In this document: in pieces, positions 1 to 4,582 of the stretch
Numbering within the stretch: the stretch's first letter is position 1
Layout of the letters: every line of letters begins with the position of its first letter
Source of the DNA: Halanaerobiales bacterium
GTDB taxonomy: Bacteria; Bacillota; Halanaerobiia; Halanaerobiales; JADQBU01
NCBI GenBank assembly: GCA_016278435.1
Contig: JADQBU010000143.1
Span: forward strand, 1-5,223
Length of the DNA stretch: 5,223 bases
Direction: 5' to 3'
Notes under the pieces: generated by a model
The model's input: the letters and a program-made list of their open reading frames with translations, nothing else
Databases searched by the model: none
What the model was told of the DNA's origin: nothing
Made by a program: the position numbers and the translations under genes

Positions 1-452
1 GTTGTATTGAAGGCATCTTCAATTACAAAATTTTCAGCTCGTCCTCCGGCAATTTCCACATGGGCTTTGGTTGTATCAAAATGCATGTTACTGAGGACAT
101 ACTGGCCCTTTTCCTTGATTAGAAGTGGGAAAAGTACCTGTTCAGCTCCGCGTCCCTGATGAGCAGGAACAGTGTAGTTATAGCCGAAGATATCCTGGAC
201 ATTGTCTCGCAGATGAAAGAAGTTTCGACTGCCGGCATAAGATTCATCACCCAGCATTAAACCAGCCCACTGGTTGTCACTCATAGCACCTGTTCCACTG
301 TCGGTTAGAAGATCAATGTAGACCTCCTCTGAATTGAGAGCAAAGAGGTTATAACCGGCCCGTTTGAGAGCAGCTTCTCTTTGTTCCCGGGAGATCATGT
401 TTAAAGGTTCCACCATCTTGATCTTGAAAGGTTCAGCTTTTACTTTTTTCAT
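1..452 (-). CDS. tnaA: Tryptophanase (tryptophan indole-lyase) family PLP enzyme, N-terminal 150 residues, 3' end off the window
   Basis: This is a PLP-dependent beta-eliminating lyase of the tryptophanase/tyrosine phenol-lyase family. Tryptophanase converts L-tryptophan to indole, pyruvate and ammonia in the cytoplasm. I translated it by hand from the ATG at 452. Residues 6-16 (AEPFKIKMVEP), 45-54 (YIDLLTDSGT), 56-66 (AMSDNQWAGLM) and 99-104 (QGRGAE, the cofactor phosphate-binding loop) match the family. At the position where tyrosine phenol-lyase has F-T-T-T, this protein has F125-D126-T127-T128. The Asp is the tryptophanase-type residue, so I favour tryptophanase; the second diagnostic position and the PLP lysine lie beyond the edge. 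A GGAGGG Shine-Dalgarno (460-465) sits 7 bases before the ATG. The gene lies 50 bp downstream of a co-oriented regulator and is probably in its operon. The enzyme family is secure; the substrate call is moderately secure. Confidence 0.88.
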   Translation of the reverse strand, partial: MKKVKAEPFKIKMVEPLNMISREQREAALKRAGYNLFALNSEEVYIDLLTDSGTGAMSDNQWAGLMLGDESYAGSRNFFHLRDNVQDIFGYNYTVPAHQGRGAEQVLFPLLIKEKGQYVLSNMHFDTTKAHVEIAGGRAENFVIEDAFNT

Positions 453-502
453 GTAAAGTCCCTCCAGTTTTTTTGAAATTAAATTTTAGATAGTAAATCA
501 AA
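453..502 (-). other. Short regulator-tnaA intergenic spacer
   Basis: This 50-bp AT-rich spacer holds the tnaA Shine-Dalgarno. I see no hairpin with a T-tract and no convincing promoter in it. That supports cotranscription of the regulator and the lyase. There is no room for a tnaC-type leader peptide with a downstream attenuator here. Confidence 0.5.
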
Positions 503-1165
503 TTACTCTGCTCCCTCTTCCAACATATCTGCCCTTACTTCATCCAGGTAATTATAGATAGTATATTTGGAACAGCCCAGTTTTCGGGCTAGTATGTCTA
601 CCGCTCCCTTGATATTAAAAATATTATTCTGGTCCAGATGAGAGACTATCTTTAATTTATCATCTTTATTGAGCTGAGGTACTGGTTTATTTAATTCTTC
701 CAGACTGTGATTAATCATTAGATTCAGGAAATTCCCGGCATCCTGAGGAAATCGTTCAAGTGCTTCATCCCTTTCGGTATGTGTTATTTCATCCAGGAAA
801 TGCTGGGCAATTTTTATATTGGTCAGGTCAATATTGATACAGAGAGCTCCGATTACTTTATCTTTTTCATCCCTGATTAAAAAGGTTGATGATTTAAGCT
901 GCTTGCCATCATCGGTATTTGTTATGTAATTCAGTTCCATATCCTGTCCATTATTCTGATTTTTGTGGGCCATATCCATTAATAGGTCAGTAGAAGGAGA
1001 TCCCACTTTGCGGTTGGTAATATGTCCGTTTTCAATGGCGATTACCGAGGATTCAGCCCGGGAAATATCATGGAGCACAATCTCGAAATTCTGACCAAAT
1101 GTCCGGGCCAGTCCCGTGACTATCGGTTTAATTGCTTCCAGTATAGGATGTAATTCTGATTTCAA
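503..1165 (-). CDS. YheO/DauR-like PAS and helix-turn-helix transcriptional regulator
   Basis: This 220-residue cytoplasmic regulator has the layout of the YheO/DauR family. The N-terminal YheO-type PAS-like sensor spans about 5-118, including EIVLHD at 28-33, IENGHITNR at 44-52 and the closing strand VIGALCINID at 104-113. The C-terminal helix-turn-helix spans about 165-212 (DKLKIVSHLD, then IKGAVDILARKLGCSKYTIY). A short linker joins the two. The length is usual for the family. DauR itself represses D-arginine catabolism, and relatives often sit beside amino-acid catabolic genes. Here the partner is a tryptophanase, so control of tnaA and of itself is a reasonable inference; the ligand is unknown. 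The start is TTG at 1165, the only start well placed behind a near-perfect Shine-Dalgarno. A leftward promoter at 1251-1279 drives it. Confidence 0.9.
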   Translation of the reverse strand: MKSELHPILEAIKPIVTGLARTFGQNFEIVLHDISRAESSVIAIENGHITNRKVGSPSTDLLMDMAHKNQNNGQDMELNYITNTDDGKQLKSSTFLIRDEKDKVIGALCINIDLTNIKIAQHFLDEITHTERDEALERFPQDAGNFLNLMINHSLEELNKPVPQLNKDDKLKIVSHLDQNNIFNIKGAVDILARKLGCSKYTIYNYLDEVRADMLEEGAE

Positions 1166-1172
1166 TTAGCAA

Positions 1173-1181
1173 TCACCTCCT
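1173..1181 (-). promoter_or_regulatory. Shine-Dalgarno that fixes the TTG start of the regulator
   Basis: On the minus strand it reads AGGAGGTGA, a full match to the usual 16S anti-Shine-Dalgarno, and lies 7 bases before the TTG at 1165. A GTG inside the site is in another frame and stops after three further codons, so TTG is the only sensible start. Confidence 0.85.
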
Positions 1182-1200
1182 GTTGTAATATTTAATAAAG

Positions 1201-1220
1201 GAACAGCTTTCTTCCTGTTC
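1201..1220. repeat. Inverted repeat GAACAG-N8-CTGTTC in the regulator leader
   Basis: Perfect 6-bp arms (1201-1206 and 1215-1220) are separated by 8 bases. The site lies downstream of the -10 box, about 20-40 bases into the predicted mRNA leader of the regulator. A second, mutually exclusive pairing, CTTTC (1207-1211) with GAAAG (1221-1225), overlaps it. It could be an operator for the regulator or a leader stem-loop; the sequence alone does not decide. Confidence 0.45.
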
Positions 1221-1250
1221 GAAAGATTTTGATTTCTTTAACCAGTTTAT

Positions 1251-1279
1251 ATTATACAGGATTGATTACAAAAAATCAA
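1251..1279 (-). promoter_or_regulatory. Sigma-A-type promoter of the regulator-tnaA operon
   Basis: Reading leftward, the -35 box is TTGATT (complement of 1274-1279, four of six consensus bases) and the -10 box is TATAAT (complement of 1251-1256, perfect). The spacer is exactly 17 bp. Transcription would start near 1244, giving a leader of about 80 bases before the TTG start. This is the best promoter visible in the window. Confidence 0.75.
1262..1279. promoter_or_regulatory. Candidate operator TTGATT-N6-AATCAA overlapping the -35 box
   Basis: The perfect 6-bp arms at 1262-1267 and 1274-1279 form a dyad that includes the whole -35 element and part of the spacer, where a bound repressor would block RNA polymerase. 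A direct repeat ATTACAAAA (1265-1273 and 1285-1293) recurs 20 bp apart, about two helical turns. AT-richness makes chance dyads likelier, but the placement is suggestive. Autoregulation by the adjacent PAS-HTH protein is an inference. Confidence 0.45.
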
Positions 1280-1341
1280 GTAGTATTACAAAATTTTAGT
1301 AAAAACAATATTTTAATAAATACAATTTTGTTATAACTTTT

Positions 1342-1370
1342 CCCGGCAGGAAGGGTTTCCACCCTGCTTC
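1342..1370. repeat. GC-rich hairpin-forming block in AT-rich intergenic DNA
   Basis: This GC-rich block sits between AT-rich stretches. GCAGG (1346-1350) can pair with CCTGC (1363-1367). GGGT (1353-1356) can pair with ACCC (1361-1364) over a TTCC loop, and GGAA (1349-1352) can pair with TTCC (1357-1360) over a GGGT loop. The foldings compete. No T-tract follows on the plus strand. On the minus strand CCCGGG-like sequence and a short run AAAA follow, so it is not a standard terminator. It may be a dispersed intergenic palindrome (REP-like) or part of the dehydrogenase leader. Confidence 0.4.
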
Positions 1371-1390
1371 TAGAAATTATATATAAAAGA

Positions 1391-1424
1391 CTAAAACTTT
1401 GTAGACTTCAGTGTAAAAGTTTAG
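1391..1424 (+). repeat. Imperfect inverted repeat upstream of the dehydrogenase
   Basis: CTAAAACTTT (1391-1400) pairs with AAAGTTTAG (1416-1424), nine pairs with one bulged A and a 15-base loop. A smaller dyad, CCAG-N5-CTGG (1430-1442), follows, and then the Shine-Dalgarno. They could be leader stems or an operator for the rightward gene. The arms of the first are AT-rich, so chance is possible. Confidence 0.3.
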
Positions 1425-1455
1425 AACTACCAGCATTACTGGAAAATAAAAATAT

Positions 1456-1462
1456 AAGGAGG
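1456..1462 (+). promoter_or_regulatory. Shine-Dalgarno that fixes the TTG start of the dehydrogenase
   Basis: AAGGAGG lies 8 bases before TTG at 1471. From there the reading begins MKVLVTRDL, the expected first strand of a D-2-hydroxyacid dehydrogenase, so the TTG start fits both the site and the family. Confidence 0.85.
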
Positions 1463-1470
1463 TCAAAGAG

Positions 1471-2433
1471 TTGAAGGTATTGGTTACCCGGGATTTAAAG
1501 GAAAAATATATTGAGCAGATAAGAAATGAAGTTCCGGAGTATGAGGTGGTGAAGGCTGCTGACGATGAACTGCAGGAAAAGGAGATTGTAGATAGCAATA
1601 TTCTGGTCACTTTTCCGGCTGCCTTTGATCTGGACAAAATTTATAAGGCCCCTGACCTGTGCTGGATTCAGGCCTGGAGTGCTGGAGTTAATTCAATTTT
1701 AGTAGATAAGAGACTCCGCCAGCATATAATTGACAAAAATATTAAATTAACAACTATGAGTGGTATCCATAGTGATGTCATTGCCGAGCAGGTTATGGGA
1801 TTTATGATAAACTTTAGCCGTAAACTGCATCAGTGTTATCGACAGCAGCTGGCACGGGTCTGGAAGCACCCCAGGGTGAGCCAGCTGGCAGGACGGACTA
1901 TAGCTATTGTTGGGCTGGGCAATATCGGGCGTGAGATTGCCGTCAGGGCTAAAGCCTTTAAAATGAAGGTCCACGGTATGAAGAGGGATACTTCCAGCAG
2001 GGTGGAAAATGTTGATAAACTCTTTAAACCTGAAGAATTTCCCGAACTGCTGGCCGGTGCAGATTATGTGGTGGTTATCGTGCCTTTAACTGCTGAAACC
2101 AGGGGTATGTTTGGTTTAGATCAATTCAAAATGATGAAAGAGAGTGCGTACTTTATCAATGTGGCCCGGGGTGAAATAGTAAAAGAGTCAGAATTAATTA
2201 CCGCCCTGAGAGATAAAGTTATTGCCGGGGCCGGTCTGGATGTCTTTGCAGAGGAGCCGCTTCCATCAGATTCACCCCTCTACGGCATGGAAAATGTGTT
2301 GATTACTCCACATATCGGCGGTATTTTCCCCGGATATAACACAAAAGCTGTTCCCCTCTTGATAGAAAACTTAAAAAGGTTTGAGGAAGGCCGGGAACTG
2401 CTCAATCTGGTTGATTATGAACGGGGATATTAG
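1471..2433 (+). CDS. D-isomer-specific 2-hydroxyacid dehydrogenase
   Basis: This complete 320-residue cytoplasmic NAD(P)-dependent oxidoreductase interconverts 2-oxo acids and D-2-hydroxy acids. The substrate-binding part spans about 1-100 and 290-320, and the Rossmann cofactor domain about 101-288. Visible motifs are SAGVN (70-74), the dinucleotide loop G148-L-G150-N-I-G153, the catalytic Arg233 in NVARGE, Glu262 in AEEPLP and His281 in TPHIGG. All three catalytic residues are present and the length is normal. The second Rossmann strand ends in GMKR (169-172) with no acidic residue, which hints at NADPH use. The substrate is not assignable: glyoxylate/hydroxypyruvate-type, pyruvate or aromatic 2-oxo acids are all possible. 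Its divergent placement from a tryptophanase operon suggests disposal of 2-oxo acids from amino-acid breakdown, which is inference. GC content matches the left part of the window. Confidence 0.92.
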   Translation: MKVLVTRDLKEKYIEQIRNEVPEYEVVKAADDELQEKEIVDSNILVTFPAAFDLDKIYKAPDLCWIQAWSAGVNSILVDKRLRQHIIDKNIKLTTMSGIHSDVIAEQVMGFMINFSRKLHQCYRQQLARVWKHPRVSQLAGRTIAIVGLGNIGREIAVRAKAFKMKVHGMKRDTSSRVENVDKLFKPEEFPELLAGADYVVVIVPLTAETRGMFGLDQFKMMKESAYFINVARGEIVKESELITALRDKVIAGAGLDVFAEEPLPSDSPLYGMENVLITPHIGGIFPGYNTKAVPLLIENLKRFEEGRELLNLVDYERGY

Positions 2434-2536
2434 GAATAAGGTCTGATTTATCGAAAATTAGTATAGGAAATGAAGGATAATTAGATAGAATATAGAAGAT
2501 AATATGTAATGGAGATTAAAACTAGAGGTGGTTTCT
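2434..2536 (+). other. AT-rich spacer at the composition boundary
   Basis: This purine-rich spacer of about 100 bp contains GATA-like and TAG-rich sequence. I see no terminator for the dehydrogenase: a weak 7-bp hairpin (2443-2461) has no T-tract after it. GATAAT at 2498-2503 could serve as a -10 box, but no -35 box is placed correctly. The spacer marks the change from moderate-GC DNA to the AT-rich right-hand block. No insertion-sequence ends or clear target duplications are visible. Confidence 0.45.
2524..2530 (+). promoter_or_regulatory. Shine-Dalgarno that selects ATG 2537
   Basis: AGAGGTG lies 6 bases before ATG at 2537. The in-frame GTG at 2528 overlaps this site, so it is unlikely to be the start; the protein should begin MPFTLEKEM. 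Confidence 0.75.
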
Positions 2537-3262
2537 ATGCCTTTTACATTAGAAAAGGAAATGGTACCAGTATTTAAAAGTAATTTATCCTCGTTTATTG
2601 AGAAAATTGACTTTTCCTGTAAGGAAAGTGTAATTCTATACGCTGATGAGTTATCTGTAAATTATAGAATGATAGACTTTGCATTATCAAATATGGATAA
2701 GACTTATTTTAATTCCATAAAAAAGTACTATAGAAATAGATTTAATAGTATAAATTCAATATTAATGGATTATTTGTCTGTTTTTTTTCTTAAGAAAAAT
2801 GTTACAATACATTACTTTAAAAAAATATTTTGTTTAGGCGTTGATAAGATAAAAAATCATTTGAACATATTAATTAATCTGGGATTTATAAATAGAATTT
2901 CAAAATATACTTACTCTGTCTTAGACTGGGTAGAATTATTACCAGATGAAATAATAGCTATTGAGTTTAAATTAAAAAGATGGAATAAAGCTTTAGAGCA
3001 AGGCATTTATAATTTGTCTTTTGCTGACTATTCTTTTGTAGTCCTTGATGAACATGAGATTCCACAAAAAAATATTGCAAAGGAATTTGAAAAAAATAAT
3101 GTAGGTCTTTTTTATGCAAATAACCAGGGAGAAATGAAAATTATTTATAAGCCTAAACCAAATAATAAAAAAAATGAAATATTATGGGGATTTCAAAAAA
3201 TAAAATTTTTAAAAGATTTAAGTAATAATCATAAATGGAAAGAAGCAAAAATGGGTGGTTAA
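2537..3262 (+). CDS. Putative PD-(D/E)xK nuclease-like protein with an inserted winged-helix domain
   Basis: This 241-residue protein is of unproven function. The second half reads as a restriction-endonuclease-like core: strand IIAIEFKLK (139-147) carries Glu143-x-Lys145, followed by a helix with Trp149, Ala152 and Gln155, then FADYSFVVLDEHE (162-174), as in many small PD-(D/E)xK proteins. The N-terminal helix (4-22) and the segment RMIDFALSN (44-52) could supply the first half of that core, with Asp47 as the metal-binding acid and Glu38 nearby. Between them, about 75-128, is a winged helix-turn-helix (VTIHYFKKIF, DKIKNHLNILINLGFINR, then a short wing). The tail (205-241) is basic. I infer a DNA-binding and possibly DNA-cleaving protein. 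It has no methyltransferase partner in view. It is transcribed towards the kinase pair and ends inside the shared terminator. It is AT-rich, unlike the dehydrogenase. Confidence 0.7.
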   Translation: MPFTLEKEMVPVFKSNLSSFIEKIDFSCKESVILYADELSVNYRMIDFALSNMDKTYFNSIKKYYRNRFNSINSILMDYLSVFFLKKNVTIHYFKKIFCLGVDKIKNHLNILINLGFINRISKYTYSVLDWVELLPDEIIAIEFKLKRWNKALEQGIYNLSFADYSFVVLDEHEIPQKNIAKEFEKNNVGLFYANNQGEMKIIYKPKPNNKKNEILWGFQKIKFLKDLSNNHKWKEAKMGG

Positions 3263-3274
3263 CCACCCATTTTT
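3247..3274. terminator. Bidirectional terminator shared by the convergent genes
   Basis: This perfect 28-bp palindrome has arms AAAATGGGTGGTTA and its complement. As RNA it gives a GGGTGG/CCACCC stem with a TTAA loop, flanked by A-runs on one side and T-runs on the other in both directions. The last codons and TAA (3260-3262) of the rightward gene lie inside it, and the TAA of the leftward gene (3273-3275) overlaps its edge. It should end both transcripts. Confidence 0.9.
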
Positions 3275-4580
3275 AAATTAATGCATTATCATCAGCAAAG
3301 GATTCAAATGCGCTTCTCCAACTTTCTATATGATTTCCGGATTCATCTAAGGGATTTTCTACTCTTTTATTTAAATATAGCATATCTCTTTCAGCGGATT
3401 GTAACCAACTAAGAACAAATTTTACACGTTCTTTTAAGTCTAGTTTTTCAAGTTCATTAGTTTTTTTGTTTAGGAGAAATGTTCTTTGTAATTTTGCTTG
3501 TGTGATTAAATTTATTCGTTCTTCCCAATCAGGAGGGAGCTTTATAATATGCCCTTTTTTATAATTTGAAACATAGTAGTTAAATAAAGACTCAGAAAAA
3601 GGAGTTTTATCATCATAAAAATAATTGAATAATTTTTCGCTTCTAATTTGGCTAAGGTCACGTTCTGGTAGGAAATCGCCTATTAGTTTAAATGAATAAA
3701 AATGGGGTAGTGGACCTCCGCCACCATCTTTGTCAATATAATCTGTAAAATTTAATCTTCTTTCTTTGTTATAGTATCCACTTCCAAAACTTGTTGCTCC
3801 TACAGCTAAGCCCAGGAAACCCAAATCATCAATATAATTCAATATTACCTCTTTACCTAGTTCATGACCTAAAATATATGATAGTTCTAAAATAGTTTTA
3901 ATTATATTTTTATGGGTTATTCGTATATTTGTATTTGAACTAGCAATAGTTATATAATAGCCTGTAATATTAGTTAATGCTGTTAAATTATCAATGATTG
4001 TTTGTAATAAACTGTTAATATCCACAGATCTATTAATAAGCACATTATCAGCTATAGCTACAGTAACCAGACAATCTTTTTCATAATCTTTAGATATCTT
4101 AATACCTTTTTTAATCCAGTTAAGTTGAGTAGTATATTCATTTTCAGGATCTCTTACCAGTGGCACTGGTAGAATCAATTTATCTACACCAATTTTTATT
4201 TGAAAATCAAAACACATTTTAATTCTATCTTTTATTTTATTATCATCAATTGGCAAGAATATTTCATCGACAAAGTCATCTTCAATTATTGTTTCTCTAT
4301 AGTCTTTTATTTTCATTTCTTTACTATCAAATTTTGGTGGGGTTTTATGATACCATGGATATGTACCTAAATATGATAGATGTTTATTAATGTTATCTCT
4401 GATTTCTAAGGGGAAATATAGTTGTGGATCAAATAGAAGAGAGTTTATATTGTCTAAGTCTCTTTTTTTTCTCCTTCTTTTTATTTCGATACTGCTTAAT
4501 GTAGAAGCGCTCAATATAGCACCAGATATATTTAGATTATTATCTATTTTCCATTGATAGCCTCTATTAAAATAAAACAT
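3273..4580 (-). CDS. Uncharacterised 435-residue protein, barrel-like pattern, partner of the kinase
   Basis: I recognise no named function. There is no signal peptide or membrane segment. Hydrophobic strands alternate with helices as in a TIM-type barrel: ISGAILSAS (18-26), SLLFDPQLYFP (47-57), DKLILPVPLV (133-142), CLVTVAIADNV (170-180), GYYITIASS (207-215) and EVILNYIDDLGFLGLAVG (244-261). The last runs into ATSFGSGYYNKERR (262-275), a Gly/Ser/aromatic segment that looks like an active-site loop. A basic patch IKRRRKKRD (33-41), a glycine run DGGGGP (285-290) and a helical C-terminus (about 350-430) follow the pattern of a barrel plus helical cap. The ATG at 4580 lies 2 bp after the kinase stop, and its Shine-Dalgarno overlaps the end of the kinase gene, so translation is probably coupled. 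It may be a substrate or effector of the kinase; this is inference. Confidence 0.75.
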   Translation of the reverse strand: MFYFNRGYQWKIDNNLNISGAILSASTLSSIEIKRRRKKRDLDNINSLLFDPQLYFPLEIRDNINKHLSYLGTYPWYHKTPPKFDSKEMKIKDYRETIIEDDFVDEIFLPIDDNKIKDRIKMCFDFQIKIGVDKLILPVPLVRDPENEYTTQLNWIKKGIKISKDYEKDCLVTVAIADNVLINRSVDINSLLQTIIDNLTALTNITGYYITIASSNTNIRITHKNIIKTILELSYILGHELGKEVILNYIDDLGFLGLAVGATSFGSGYYNKERRLNFTDYIDKDGGGGPLPHFYSFKLIGDFLPERDLSQIRSEKLFNYFYDDKTPFSESLFNYYVSNYKKGHIIKLPPDWEERINLITQAKLQRTFLLNKKTNELEKLDLKERVKFVLSWLQSAERDMLYLNKRVENPLDESGNHIESWRSAFESFADDNALI

Positions 4581-4582
4581 AA

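Larger units (their letters stand above)
1166..1470. other. Divergent intergenic region between the regulator and the dehydrogenase
   Basis: This 305-bp region separates two divergent genes. I see no protein-coding gene or tRNA in it. From left to right it holds the regulator's Shine-Dalgarno, a GAACAG/CTGTTC inverted repeat in the regulator leader, a leftward promoter with an overlapping inverted repeat, an AT-rich block, a GC-rich hairpin (1346-1367), two weaker inverted repeats, and the Shine-Dalgarno of the dehydrogenase. For the rightward gene I cannot pick a promoter with confidence: TATATA/TATAAA-like sequence lies at 1380-1387, but no good -35 partner precedes it. Confidence 0.6.

Noticed and set aside
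1341..1370. T-box or other named riboswitch in the dehydrogenase leader
   Set aside because: The sequence AGGGTTTCCACC only loosely recalls a T-box core; the conserved T-box bases, specifier stem and terminator are not visible.
1377..1637. Minus-strand open frame of 86 codons
   Set aside because: It overlaps the start of the well-supported dehydrogenase on the other strand, is Ser/Phe-rich with no recognisable motif, and lies across the leader. It is a shadow frame.
1747..1974. Minus-strand open frame of 75 codons
   Set aside because: It lies entirely inside the dehydrogenase gene on the opposite strand, with no family resemblance.
2443..2461. Terminator after the dehydrogenase
   Set aside because: The stem is 7 pairs with a G-T wobble, AT-rich, and has no T-tract after it.
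2528..2536. GTG start for the nuclease-like gene
   Set aside because: The GTG forms part of the Shine-Dalgarno for the ATG at 2537, which has proper spacing.
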